From Rhea pennata (taxonomy: Eukaryota > Chordata > Aves > Rheiformes > Rheidae), in assembly GCF_028389875.1 (NCBI RefSeq), contig NC_084671.1, positions 439,001 to 503,000 on the forward strand: 64,000 bases of DNA. Reading direction: 5' to 3'. A model generated the notes under the pieces. It was given only the letters and a program-made list of their open reading frames with translations, ran no database searches and was not told the DNA's origin. A program made the translations under genes and the position numbers. Positions 47,433 through 60,160 of this stretch are shown piece by piece. Position 1 is the first letter of the stretch. Every line of letters begins with the position of its first letter.

Positions 47433-47557
47433 ACACTGAATGAATATTGAATGACACTGGGAAAATGCTATAGTTTAATGCGAGTCCAGCCTGATCCAGA
47501 AAGTAAGGAGGTTGCTGACAGATTCATCTCAGAATCCTTGCAAAAGAGTTTCAAGTA
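47433..47557 (+). repeat. Inverted duplicate, right copy
   Basis: This plus-strand segment matches the reverse complement of 45957-46076. In the frame shared with the partner it reads MTLGKCYSLMRVQPDPESKE, then VADRFISESLQKSFK, and meets a stop at once after that point, where the partner stays open. The first bases contain a partial internal duplication (TGACACTGAATGAA, then TGAATGACACTGG). Similarity stops beyond about 47,557. Confidence 0.75.
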
Positions 47558-50500
47558 GAAGCAATGCCTGAGAAGATCCCAACCCATACTTGCTTTGAGG
47601 TTGTGGATTTCTTTTGCTGATTCATTGCAATATGATTTTGATTTAGGAGGCTGACACACCTTGAGATATGGTATCATTTGATTACAGCAGAAACTCTTCT
47701 GACTAAACACCAGTGCAAGGCTTTCCTGTTTTCTCAGTTTTATTTTCTATATTGAGCTTTATAGTCTTTTATCCATCCTATACTGGTATACATAAAACTG
47801 TATTTTAAAACTGGCCAGTCTGTTTTTATTGAGAAAAAAAGTCATCAGATGTTTTTGCTAGCATCAGTCCCCAGAACACAATTCCTAACACAGGGAACAT
47901 ATTCCCCACTGATGTGCCAGACAAAAGTTCATGGCTTTGTCTTACTGAAGTCTTGACTATTCATGAAGTTCCCAATTAGTCACTCCACACCCTTAATTAT
48001 TTCTGACAGATGTAAAATGCCTTCTGCTGAATTCCTACTCTGAAGAGCCCTTTGCATGACCGGTTTATCAGTGAATGCTAGCAGACTCATGATTTACAAT
48101 GCTTCATCATCATGGTATGTGCAATTCTAAACATGATGACTAGGGAAACCAGACCCACCTATTTTCTTCTGTAAGCTCACAGCCTCAAAAACCTCCCAGC
48201 AGCCACACAAGAACAGTTCATCCAGGGAAGATGTGTGTGTGGTGAGACCTTTTATTACCCTGTGGATCTCAACATGGCTAGGAAGATGAAAGAAAATGGA
48301 TTAGCTGAAGGTATATGAATTCACACACAGGGAAGATACGGAGCTCAAAATATTAAATTGAAGAATCATTACTGTCACTTTTCACTTTCTTGCTTTTCTT
48401 TTGCTGCTAAAAATGAGCTTATCGCTGGCCAAATACTCAGCTGTGATGTATGTTAACTGTGTGTGAAGAGTGGAGACAAGATGTTTTCCTTTGTGAGCTA
48501 AAACTCAGCACTCGTCCCTCACCCTGCCAATGTTGACCTTGCCTCCTTTACAAAAAAATCCCTCTCTGCTGTTTGCCCACAAACACAGTTAGTACACATC
48601 ACTCAATACACAGCTAAGGCAAAAATCTGCCAATGCCTACAAGGCAGGCATAGGCCATTTCCCAAAGGCTCTTCAGCCTTTTCCTGAAATAAAAGACCCC
48701 AAATTGGCCCTTAGGGATTTTCACACATCTTCTTTCTTCCACAAATAAAAGCTCTTTTAGGGGCTCCAACAATGAAGGGAGCCTTTCCCAAAGGAAGGCC
48801 TCCTCCAAAGCAAGTAGGCATTTTGTAGTAAAAATGCTCTGAGGGGTACCAGTAACTCCTCCTTGTGACTTCATGCTGCTCTCAGTAGCTGCTCTGTTTT
48901 GCACAGCTCCGTTATAGAGCAGGAATATACACACAGTAATTCAACTGCTAGCTTTGAATTAGTCCTAGTACCATGTGGATCAGTATTGATGTGGTCAGAT
49001 GTAATCATTACCTGGTACGTGATAGTCTATGTTATGTGCTCATTATAAATGCTGTGGTTTCTCAAGAGAGGGGAGCTCTGTTGACTAGATGAGTACTCAG
49101 CATGGGAAAAGGCTGTGTAGAAATCTCTGAGACTATACCTGCAGTCAGTGAAAGGTAGGCTGCAATCTTATTCCCTAGTAGTTGGCCAATCCTGGCATAA
49201 TGCAAGAGTGAAGACATTAGCTCTGCAATGTGAGATTTTTGGCTGTGACTCCATGTTTTCTCCTACAAAAATCTCTGTTATTGCAAAACAAAACAACAGC
49301 CCCCAAAATAATGTTGAATAGTCATTTTAGCAATTGTGAAATCAATTATTCACTCAACTAATTAAAAAAAAAAATCTCATTAGACTTTACAATTGTGAAT
49401 TTTGTACTTCCAGTGGTAAAACTCCCCTCTCCTTTTATTTGCAGATGGCCATCGTTTTTTGCTCAATAATTAATCATTTTTTGTGTCATGTCTGACTTGC
49501 TTTAGGGATTTACATTGTGTCTCCCTTTGAAGGATTGCTGTGATTGAGATACAAATCTCTGTGCATCTGGGCATATGTGAAAAACTTAAAGATTTTTGCA
49601 GATGACTAAGTACATGTTTTTTAACATGCTTTTTACCACCTTAAAAGCATCTACATAGGACAGTAGTAAGAACTGATCTGCCATCTCTCCATCTTGTCAC
49701 TAGATCCACTGGATTCTGACAGCTGAATAGAGACTATAATTAGAAGTGTCAGTTTCTGTCAGACTTTTCTCATATTCCCTAGCAAATTTAGGTTTATGCG
49801 TTTCAAGAAGCTTCAGTGGGAATAGAACCAAACCTTTTTATCCCCCCCTAAACTCTATGCCTCCTTTTCTAAGAAAGAGGAGTTATTCTCAGATTTCCTT
49901 CAGTAACAACCTTTTACAGACTTTTGGGGGTCAGCATAATTATAGTGTTACACTGAGGAGTGTCTTGGTTTGCACTGACTCCTTGAGAGAACAGCCCCAG
50001 GCAGTTTGAGGCTGGGAGCAGCTGTGCAAAGGTTCTTGTAGGAGTAGTCAGGTATCAGACTCCCCACCCTCATGAAGGTTACAGAGGATAATGCCACAAG
50101 TTTCACAGGAATAAAGAGCCTTTTGCTTTCTCTTCTAAGAAGGAGCTATGTTAGAAGAAGCAAATAGAAACTGGACTTGATTTCATATCCCTTCACTCTC
50201 ACAGCTAGCCGCACTGGAGTCAGCAGCACTGCTCATGTGAACATATGATGTGGTATAGTAACTTTAAGCTATTCATTCTTAAAGGAGAAGTGCTATTTTT
50301 GCACATAACTATTATCTATTTTTGAATTTTACTATGTATATAAATTTACACATCATAGCATATCTATGCATTCTTTTAAAATGCATGTGATGAAGAGCAA
50401 ATAATTTATAAAATTACTTATAAAATGTCAATTTTTTTATTTAATATGTGTATAGTTATCTAGCCATATTACTGATGGTGATTTTCCACAGTAACTCTGA

Positions 50501-50782
50501 AAGTAACACTGTTTGTCCAGATATTGAATATCGCTGATGAACAATTAAAATATCAAACACAATAAGTCATTCTTTTTCCTCCCAACTACAGCCTAACACA
50601 GATTTGAACCACGAGCCATCTTGTTTAAGCTTTTGAAATAAAATTAAAGCTAAATTATTTACAGCATAGCAAATATATCCTGTAAAGATACAGAAGCATC
50701 TTTCATGACTCCATAGTATATGAATGGGCTGACCTGATAATGTTTTCTCCCTGTATTTTCAGTATATGCTTGCATTTGCGTC
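47558..50782. other. Unannotated AT-rich DNA
   Basis: No gene or repeat family is recognised. The longest frame is 106 codons (48614-48934 minus) and shows no domain. Confidence 0.5.
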
Positions 50783-51155
50783 TTCAGCCTGGGGAAGAGC
50801 AGACTGAGGGGGGATCTGATCAGTGTGTACAGGTACCTGAAGGGAGGGTGTCAAGAGGACAAGGACAAACTCTTTTCAGTTGTCCCGTGTGACAGGACAA
50901 GAGACAGTGGGCAGAAATTGAAGCACAGGAAGCTCCGCCTGACCGTGAGGGGGAATTTCTTCCCTGCGAGAGTGACAGAGCACTGGCATAGGTTGCCCAG
51001 AGAGGTTGTGGAGTCTCCTTCTCTGGAGATCTTCAAGGCCCGCCTGGATGCAACCCTGTCTAACATGCTCTAGGTGACCCTGCTGAGCAGGGAGGTTGGA
51101 CTAGATGATCTCCAGCGGTCCCTTCCAACCTTACTGATTCTATGATTCTATGATT
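50783..51155 (+). mobile_element. CR1 LINE, short 3' copy, plus strand
   Basis: It contains only the last part of ORF2 (LISVYRYLKGG through RGNFFPARV to a stop at 51,073), the 3' UTR and two ATTCTATG tail units. Compared by eye with the 34,890-35,757 copy it differs at about a dozen of 355 positions, and the last 150 or so bases are identical, so both belong to the same young subfamily. The ORF2 remainder is still open. Confidence 0.97.
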
Positions 51156-51285
51156 TGTTTCAAAGACACTTCAAAAATAAAATGGTTTGGGATGAGATGT
51201 GTAGTCATAATGGATGAATCTTTTACTGTGCTGCATACTTTCTGAATTATCCTCATTTGAGTTTTTCTTTAAACATTTAATTATC
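51156..51285. other. Short spacer
   Basis: AT-rich unique DNA between the CR1 tail and the 15-bp tandem repeat; nothing recognised. Confidence 0.5.
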
Positions 51286-51343
51286 TCTTCTCTACTCCAC
51301 TCTTCTCTACTCCACTCTTCTCTGCTCCACTCTGCTCTGCTCC
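51286..51343 (-). repeat. 15-bp pyrimidine tandem repeat, about four copies
   Basis: Units TCTTCTCTACTCCAC lie at 51286-51300 and 51301-51315 (identical), with a one-base variant at 51316-51330 and a degenerate partial unit to 51343. Because 15 is a multiple of three, the minus strand translates to a short KSGVE-type peptide repeat, which I regard as incidental. Confidence 0.9.
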
Positions 51344-52532
51344 CCAGAGTCCTCTAATCAGTGGGGACTGGACTGGGTTAGTAAATGGACTCTTATGGAA
51401 ATACACCAATTCTGTTGCTGGAGCAGAAACAACTTTTCCCTCCCTACTGTACAGCTGTACCATAACAATTTTATAATTATTTAGCTGTACCAGATAATTT
51501 TATTATGGCTGAAGTAATACTAATAAATGACTACTGCTTAAATATGATGTGTACATATTATAATTCTGCTTATTTGTTTGTCTACACAGCTTTATATCTG
51601 GACTCACTGAAGGAAGGAAACTGATTTAAAGAAAATCCAGAATAAGATATTATTTCTACTGGAAAAAAATATTCCAGGGGGCACATCATCCACCTGTAAC
51701 AACACATACTAAGGCAGACCCCACTCCCTTCAAGCTCAGCCCCAGCTGTGAGGGGATGGTGGCTGTCACAATGTTTTTCCCTGCCCAGCTGCCTGGAGTC
51801 ACACAGCCCTGCTACAAGATCAGCTAAGAGGAATGGTGTGTCACCACTGTTCACTCATGGAGAAGGTAATGCAACAAACCTGATCTTCCCAAGTGTCTCT
51901 GGGACAGGAGCCTCAGCACCTACTTCCTCATCTGGGCATGGATAGTAGATATGTGTCTCTGGCACATTTTTTGCTAGCATCTTACATATTAAAATTAGTA
52001 ACTATATTAATTAATCACAATTTATAGGTTTACTCATGTATCTTAAAAAAATATTTCAGCTGAAGCTAATTTAACTTAGTCCACCTCTACAGTGTAAGTG
52101 ATTCCATCAGGGAGTCTGCACCTAAGTCCCCCCTCTCTAAATGCTATTGAAGGTACCCATTAAGCACACTAGGAACCTCAAAACCTTCCTATGAACTACC
52201 TACACTGTAAACAACTATGATTAAATGAGCTAATGTTCAGTAGGTTCTACCTTTCAAGTCCAACTTGTGATATCTGAATATCTAATATTATAGGAGAAAA
52301 CAAGGATAATTGATTAGATTAATACCAAATTCCCATGGTCCTAGAGTGTAATAGCAATTACTCCGTATAGCCAGATTTCATTTCTTCCATGATTTGCCCC
52401 TTTATAGATGAATACTCTTCAGAAACATATTCCGTGCCAGAACAGAATAAAGGGATATGTCAGCTTCAGAAATATTCCCTTTGCAACTGGGATACCACAG
52501 ATTTCCTTCTGAGGCCAACTTGAGCTGGGATA
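51344..52532. other. Unannotated AT-rich DNA
   Basis: No gene, RNA or known repeat is recognised. Confidence 0.5.
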
Positions 52533-53199
52533 TGAATCACAGACTCACAGAATGGTTAAGGTTGGAAGGGACCTCTGGAGATCATCTAGTCCAACACCCC
52601 TGCTCAAGCAGGGACACCTAGAGCGTGTTAGACAGGATTGCATCCAGGCCGGTTTTCAATATCTCCAGAGAAGGAGACTCCACAACCTCTCTGGGCAACC
52701 TGTGCCAGTGCTCCATCACTCTCACAGGGAAGAAATTCCCCCTCACGGTCAGGCGGAGCTTCCTGTGCTTCAATTTCTGCCCATTGCCTCTTGCCCTGTC
52801 ACATGGGACAACTGAAAAGAGTTTGTCCCCGTCCCCTTGACACCCTCCCTTCAGGTACTGGTACACACTGATCAGATCCCCCCTCAGTCTTCTCTTCCCC
52901 AGGCTGAAGAGGCCCAGCTCTCGCAGACGTTCCTCACAGGGCAGATGCTCCAGCCCTCTGATCATCCTCGTAGCCCTGCGCTGGACTCTCTCCAGTAGCT
53001 CCATGTCTCTGTTGTCCTGGGGAGCCCAGAACCGGACACAGTACTCGAGATGAGGCCTCACCAGGGCTGAGCAGAGGGTCAGGATCACCTCCCTCCACCT
53101 GCTCACAGCACTCTTCCTAATGCACCCAGGAGACCATTGGCCTTCCTGGCCACAAGGGCACATTGCCACCTCATAGCCAACTTGTTGTCCACCATATAG
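52533..53199 (-). mobile_element. CR1 LINE, 5'-truncated, minus strand
   Basis: The 3' UTR and a trace of tail are at 52,533-52,617. On the minus strand, an open frame from 53,277 to a stop at 52,618 contains about 170 codons of CR1 ORF2 C-terminus, including [41 protein letters not shown] and [13 protein letters not shown]. The frame shifts upstream of about 53,120, and the beginning of the listed frame is flanking DNA. The element ends at about 53,199 inside the segment that encodes LVDNKL. It is the least damaged CR1 coding end in the window, though it cannot move on its own. Confidence 0.97.
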
Positions 53200-53954
53200 A
53201 GTGTGGACAAAGTTGGTTTCAAATAAGACAGCACACATCTTTTGTATACTCATGAGACTTCTATGTGCAAATAACATCAGGAATGAATGTTTTTTTCAAA
53301 GGGAATTCATATTGTGGCTTATACAAGGGCTTCCACTGCTATATGGAAGGAGCTATTTAGTCAGATATCTAGACTATCAAGAGCTTTAGGAGAATTTTTC
53401 CCCCTAACTTATCTGGATCCAGGTGGTAGTCTCTGGAAACTCTGTTGCCCATCATGCTTGTTCCTCTGAGGTGTCCTTTTTAGGAACTATCAAGGTAGTC
53501 AGGTTTTTTATTCTCAGTTCCTTCTAATAGGTCTACCTATGGAATGACAGACTCTAGCCCACCCTTAGGATGCCATTCTTAGAGTTAGTGTCAGGTTAAG
53601 CTACCTGAAGAGCTTTTTATTCTTGATGCAATAGTGGTAACTCACAAGACCATTTGCTGTTAAATTCTGCACCACATGATGTAGTATCAATGCTAAGTAT
53701 AATGTGCAATCATAAAGTAATATGAATAACAGAGTATCTACCAATTTCTGCACATATATGAGGTGAGTTTACATTCCTTCAGGTCAGAAAACAGGACAAG
53801 TATGATCTCATCCTCATGCCAGCTTCTCCACATTACAAAGTCATCACAAGATGTGGCGACACATTGTTTCTGCTCCAGGGAGGACAGGACTGAAAGCTTA
53901 TCCATATTGCTCAGAAAAACAAACTTGAATGAACTAGCATGCAGAAGCAATCTC
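53200..53954. other. Unannotated DNA between two CR1 copies
   Basis: AT-rich unique sequence with no recognised feature; it separates two minus-strand CR1 insertions of different ages. Confidence 0.5.
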
Positions 53955-55485
53955 AAGCACAGCTGGGGTTGGAAGGCACCTCTGGAGATCTTTTGTTCCA
54001 AACCTTTGCTTGAGACCACGGGTTGACTGTGTCCAGTCAAGTTTGGAATATATCCGAGATGGAGACTCCACAACCGCTCCGGACAACCTCTTCCAATGTT
54101 CTACCACCCTCATAGGAAGAAAGTGCCTTCTTATGTCCAAACAGAATTTCCTGTGTTTCAGTTTGTGCTCATTGCCTCTCTTCCCATCACTGGGCACCAC
54201 TGAGAAGACCCTGGCTTCATCTTCTTTACATCCTCTCATCTGGTATTTATGCACACTAGTATAAATATTCAGTCTTCTCCAGGCTGAGCAGTCCCAGCTC
54301 TTGCAGCCTCTTCTCACATGAGAAATGCTTCAGTCTCATCTGCTCTCTTTCAAGTCTCAGAAACCTCTCCCAATCACCATGTCTTTTCAAAGATAATTGA
54401 GAGGCCTCAAAATGACATTGGACAGCCCCCTCAGCACTTGTGGCTGCATCCTATCAGGGCCCATGGACTTGTGCACGTTGTGTGTGCTTAAGTGTTCTCT
54501 AGCCTGATTCTCCTCCACCAAGGGTAAGTATTAATTGCTCCAGACTTCTCTGGTCACAGGGGCCTGGGATTCCTGAGGGCCCTCAGGTTCCTGAGGTTCC
54601 AGTAGAGACTGAGGCAAGGAAGGCATTCAGTATCTCTGGCTTTTCTGCGTCTTTTGTCATCAGGGCCCTGCCCTATTTAGCATGGGGCCCCACAATTTCC
54701 TGAGCCTTTCATTTGCTGTTGATGTACTTGTAGAAACCTTTCTTGTTGCCTTTCATGTCCCTTGCCAGTGTGAATTCCAGATGCCTTATCTCTTCTAACC
54801 CCACTCTCACATGCTTGGACAGTGTCTCTACATTCCTCCTGGGCTACCTGTCCCTGATTCCACCTCTTGCACACCTCCTTTTTATAGTCAAGAGCTCCTT
54901 CATCCAGGCAGGCATCCTGCCACCTTTACTTGACTTCCTGGTGGTTGGAATGGACCATTCTTGAGCTTAGAGGAGGTGATCCTTGAATATCAGCCAACTT
55001 TCTTGGACCCTTCTTCTCTCCAGGGCTGTATCCTACAGAATTCTTCCAAGCAGGTCCCTGAACAGGCTGAAGTCCACAGTCCTGAAGTCCAGGGCAGTGA
55101 TTCTCCTTTTTTTGCCTTGCTCCTTCCTCACAGGATTCTAAACTCCACCATCTTGTGGGTGCTGCAGCCAATGCTGTCCCCAGCTTTCACATCTCTGACT
55201 AGTCCTTCCCTGTTTGTAAGTATGAGGTCCAGCAGAGCACGCTCTTCATCAGCTTCTTGATCACCTGTATTAGGAAGCTGTCATCAATGCATTCCAGAAA
55301 TCTCCTGGATTGCTTGGGCCTTTCTGTGCTGTTCCTCCAGCAGATACCATGTGGTTAAAGTCCCCCATTGAGGACCAGGGCCTGTAAACATGAAACTTTT
55401 CCAATTGTCTGAAGAAAGCCTCATCTACTTCTTCCTCATCAAGTGGGCTATAGCAGAAACAGATACAGTGGAGAATAAGCATCCT
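53955..55485 (-). mobile_element. Old CR1 with internal deletion of reverse transcriptase
   Basis: Reading the minus strand from 55,485: the end of the apurinic endonuclease domain with the GDFNH motif (frame 55270-55482), its downstream part to about 54,960, then the linker before the reverse transcriptase (CKRWNQGQVAQEECRDTVQA, frame 54677-54874), and the start of the transferase region (SMGPDRMQPQVLRGLSNVI at about 54,410-54,465). The sequence then jumps, near 54,330-54,360, to the C-terminal region (CKSWDC-like, LNIYTSVHKYQMRGC and RRHFLPMRVVEHWKRL) and the 3' UTR at about 53,960-54,010. The catalytic core of the reverse transcriptase, with its YADD-type box, is missing. Many stops and indels mark it as older than the three young copies. 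Confidence 0.88.
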
Positions 55486-58400
55486 GGTTTTCCCACAACA
55501 TTAAATAGTGTATTTTATAGTATAAACCTCCTAAGGAACCTTCAATGTTTGGTCTTTACTGTATTTTTACTGCAGCCAGTCATGCTCCTCAGTAAAGGCA
55601 CACCTTATTTAGCTGGGATTGCAAGAGCCTAGCAACAACATTTGTTTGATGTTTGTCTGCCTGCATGGGAAAAGAGGTGTACCACTCTAAAGTGATATCT
55701 ATAACCTAGTGTCCTGTTCTGATGACCAGAGAGGCAGATGAAAGCAGAATAGCAGAAGGCAGTTATGCAAAACTTCCACACGTGAATTGCATTTTCCTAT
55801 TCTGCAACTGTTATTCTGTGTGGCAATCTATTCATTCTTTAAACTCTTTTGGTTATTTTTCTAACCCCTACTGATGTCACTCTTAATATTCTTGTTATTC
55901 TTAAAAATACACAATCCTCTTTCTGAAGAAATTTTAGCCATTCAGATAACATGCACTATGACTTCCAAATTGGTACAGTAAATTAACGAACAGAATTGAA
56001 AATAAAAATAAACTTTAGATGAAAGCTAAATTACATACCCTTAAAGCTTATAACTTTGGTGGGGTACAATTTATATGTCCCTAATATTATTCTGATAGTT
56101 TCTATATTTTTTCTTAGAATTAGACAATTTTGGAGGCATACATTTGTATGTGGAACAAAGTTGTTGTTATAAACACCTCTTCTGCATAATGGAAAAAAAC
56201 AATATATCATAGAAGTTTATGTCAAAAATGGGAATTGCTGCAAGCTGGTATGGACAAGTCACATCTTTGAATTTTATTCACTTTGGCAACACCTAAAGAC
56301 CCAGATATTATCTTGCACACCTTTGCTCTCTGAAGGCAAGCTTGCTGCAACATCATCTATCTAGAGTACCAAGAGGCCTGCAGCTAACTCTCAGTCTGGC
56401 CAGGGGATATCCTGCTCTGAGAGACAGCAAACTGGCAAGCTGATGCTGGCATGGAACTTGTCCCCAGCAACGGACTGCATAACGGGACTGTATGGACAGG
56501 TATGCTCTAATAGATAATGCAATAGACAGTGGAGAAACTTTTCTACTGCAACCACAATATAAGGCTGCCATATACATGGATATGTTGGGAGGCAAGAGCA
56601 GGCAACAGACAACACTAGCACTAGAAGGATTCTGAGCAGTAGTATTTACCTAAAAGTCAGAGCACTGTGCAACATCGTAAAGGTCTGTATGGTCTTGATC
56701 CCAGAAAACAGGAGCGCACCCATTCTCCTGCAATTCATTAGGCCTTTAAGTACAAATACTTTGGACTCTCCTTAAGCATGCCACATATGAGAGTTGAAGT
56801 TATTGTTGGTGAATACTGAATATGCATCTGACCCCCATTCAGATCGTGTTTCACTGTGAAAGGATTATCTTCATGCAGGCTGCCACTGATCATGTTTGGA
56901 ACCTGTTTTCCATGCTCAGCCATAAAAAGCTTCCTGCTTCTTTTTTTGAAAGCTACAGAGCCCTAATATACTTGCTAGATCTGGGCCCAGCCCTGTAAAT
57001 CTTACTCCAGTGAATGTCTTATTCATGACATAGTGATTCTCATGTCATAATAAAAAAGCTTTTATGGAATCATGATCTGTAAATACTAATAAAAGGCCAG
57101 TCCTGCTCATGCTTAGATAAATCAGCAATGCATGCATTATAATCAATTTTTTGTTTTTATAGCCAAACTCTAACCACCAAAAAATAACCATACATATAAC
57201 GGATAATAAAAAAATGAAGAAGTCATTTTCTAAAGACCTACTTGGATAACAGAATTATTCTTTTCAATGCATTAAATGGAACAGGAATCTGGGATCAGCA
57301 ACATAAAAATAATGGCAATACTAAATTTAAAATGTTTTCCAGACAAGAAGCTGAGGAAGTGTCTAGAAAAGTCTTATCATGAACCTGATAAATCTTTCCA
57401 CATTTTTTAATGCTGAATATTAGTTATTTCATAATCTACAATGCTTACTTAGCATCTGCTACAGGCTATTGAATAAGCTATCGTGGCAGCATACAGTTTT
57501 TGCCATAGGCAGAATTGTGAAACCACGTTTGGATCATCTCTTATCCTGAATCTGCCTACATTGTTGTTACTTTACACATGCACATCTCAGGATGATTAAC
57601 AATGCTGAATATTCATCATCCTTACTTCACAGATAGGGTAACTGTGATGTAATGCAATTAAGAAATTTGCTTGATATTACATGAATTAGCATCCATATAA
57701 AGAGTAGAACACATCTCCTTATTTTTGTGCCATTCATAATCTGCTGGACAGAAACACCAAAAAAAACCCTCTTACTATTATTCACTAAGTTTCAATAGAC
57801 TAGCGTAACTGGATATTAAAGTAATAATGGCTAAATGTGGCCATCACCAGAAACTGAATAAAGTTCACGTGCACATCATCTGTCTTGGGGAAAAAGTGAT
57901 GTTTTAAATCTTCATAATGTGATTTAAAATATACCTGCTACCAGTTGCTGTCAAGCTGAGTCATCATCTGAACTCCAGGAGGTCTAGCGGATTCTTCTAA
58001 GATTTTATTTCACTGTTATGCCCTTCACTATAAATACCAGTTTTGCCATTCCTCTTGTCCATGATTCACTTTACATAATGAAGCAATGATTGCCAGGAGC
58101 CTCCTTGCCCACAGGGTTAAAAGCATTTGCAGAAAATGTGCCCTAATGTCATTCCCCTGAGTTTGAACCCTAAATGCCTGATGTTTGCAGACCACAGTAG
58201 CTGTTTGCTTCTCGTAGCAGCTATTCCTGCTGCTTCACCTCAGTCAGATTTTCACCATTTTTATATTATCTGTTTAAAAACCAAAATAGTTAAATTGGTG
58301 CATCTTTACTTAAGTATACCTTACTGTATGGAGTTGGAAGCAGTATAAAGCAGGTAACGTCTCTCAGAGTGCCTTCTAAAATGATACATATGAACATGGA

Positions 58401-59397
58401 TCTCTTGTGCCAATTTCCATGTGTGCTACAATTGGTGAGTGGTTTGTGAAACTGCATATACTTATTCCAGTAAAAAAAGTTATGTGTGCTTTAGATTTCA
58501 TTTTTCTTTCACTTCTTGTGAATTATTTTTCCAATATAAAAGAAGTTCCCTGCTGGACAGAGAGGGATGTGATTAGAAGAAAAGCAGTTCTGCAACAGAC
58601 CAATAGTGTAGTTAATCCAAACCCTTGTCTGACATTAGGCAAGTCTGATGTTTGAAGGAGTTAAAAACCTTGTTGCACCTAATTCTGCAATACTAGACAA
58701 GAAGAAGAGGAAGACATACTTAACTTTAGCTGAAGATTGATTTGGTGCCTTGGAGCACCTGATTGATACCAACATAATTTTTATTATAAATTCTGCCCAT
58801 GCATAATGTGTGAGGTCCTGAAACTTCAGTGAAGGTTTTGTGTAAGTGAAGACTTCAACATTTGTCCTTCTCTAAGTGACCTGTATTTTCTATTTTAAAT
58901 AACTTTGATGACGTTTATTACATTATTCAATTAGCAAAATAGCACTGTTGAAACTGATGTCATGACCCCAAGTAAGACTTAAAGGATTAGACAAGTAAGT
59001 GCTAAGGTCTGCAATCAAATGGTTATGACAGTTTTTTCTGTTATTGACCCTCACAGAAACATAGAACACATCCCACATAGTCAGGACATAAGGCATTCCT
59101 CCGGCTCACAGACCCACAAAGAGCCACAGACCCCAATTTGTTCTGCATGATTTTACCACTACTGTTGCTCTTACCACCACCACAGCCACCAATAACAGAA
59201 GAATGCCTGGGATTATTCAGCCCTTTTTCTGATTTGTACCAGACATGGGAAATGAAAAAATCTGGCCGACTGCAGTGGCACAAAGTAAGACTCTTGTTCA
59301 AGATGTACTGAAAAGAGGCTATCAGTGTTTGCTGACAACAAAAGTAAGAAGAATTACTGTGAGCCTTCCCTGATAAAGAGGTATTTCCGTTTTATGG
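55486..59397. other. Unannotated AT-rich DNA
   Basis: No gene is recognised. A MIR-like fragment is listed separately at 57,590-57,730. Open frames are 82 codons or shorter. Confidence 0.5.
57590..57730 (-). mobile_element. MIR-like SINE fragment, minus strand
   Basis: The plus strand shows TTCACAGATAGGGTAACTGTG followed by AATTAAGAAATTTGCTTGAT, which matches the antisense of the MIR core (TTACAGATGAGGAAACTGAG...GTAACTTGCCCAAGG pattern). Divergence is high. The order of blocks agrees with the family over roughly 120 bases. Confidence 0.55.
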
Positions 59398-60160
59398 GCA
59401 TAGGATAATTTAGGTTGAAAGGCTCTTCAGGAGATCTCTAGTCCAACCTGCTGCTCACAGCAAGGTCAGTTATAGGGTCAGAAGCAGGTTACTGGGAGCT
59501 TTATCCAGTCTGGTCTTGATAATCTGCAACAGTGGCGATTGCTCAGCTTCTCTCGGCAGCCTGCACCACTGCTCGACTGTCCTCATGCTGAAAGTTTCTC
59601 CTTACAGCCAATCAGCAACTGTGCTGTTTCAGCTCAGTCCTGTTGTCACTTGCCTCCCACCACGCGCCACTGTGAAGAGCCTGGCTCCATCTTCTTGATA
59701 ACCACCTTGTCTGTACTGGATGGCTGCTATTAGGCCCCTCTGAAGCCTTCTCTTCTGGCTCAATAAGCTCCATTCCCTCAGCCTCTCACCGGCCCTCTGT
59801 TGAACTTGCTCCAGTTTATTGGTATTTTTCTTGTACTGGACAGCCCCAAAACTATACCAAAACGCAGTATTATGGTCTAATGAGTGCTGAGTATGTGTGG
59901 AAGTAATCACTCCTCTTGATCTACTGGCTGTGTTCCTGTTAATACATCCTAGGATGCTGTAGACCTTTGCTGCCAGGGTATGTGGCTGCCTTGTGCCCAG
60001 CTTGTGTCTACCAGGACCCCTAGGGCCTTTTCAGCAGAGGGAGTTCTTCCTTCTCAAGTACAGCACTGCACATTTGTCCTTGTTGAATTCTGTAAGGTTC
60101 CTGTTGGCCCACTCCTCCAGCCTATGCACTTGTGAATGGCAGCTCTGCACACTTTTTCCA
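59398..60160 (-). mobile_element. Old diverged CR1, minus strand
   Basis: The 3' UTR block (GGTTGAAAGGCTCTTCAGGA, then CTAGTCCAACCTGCTGC) is at 59,412-59,456. The antisense of the ORF2 C-terminus and distal reverse transcriptase follows. The minus frame 59629-59910 contains LEQVQQRAGERLREW, corresponding to the LERVQHRA...RLREL region of the younger copies. Further right, GCTGCCAGGGTATGTGGCTG and later blocks follow upstream CR1 sequence to about 60,160. Stops and indels are frequent; it represents a different, older subfamily. Confidence 0.85.

Noticed and set aside
51281..51463. Peptide-repeat ORF over the 15-bp tandem repeat
   Set aside because: The apparent peptide repeat follows from a unit length divisible by three; the frame is only 60 codons and has no other support.
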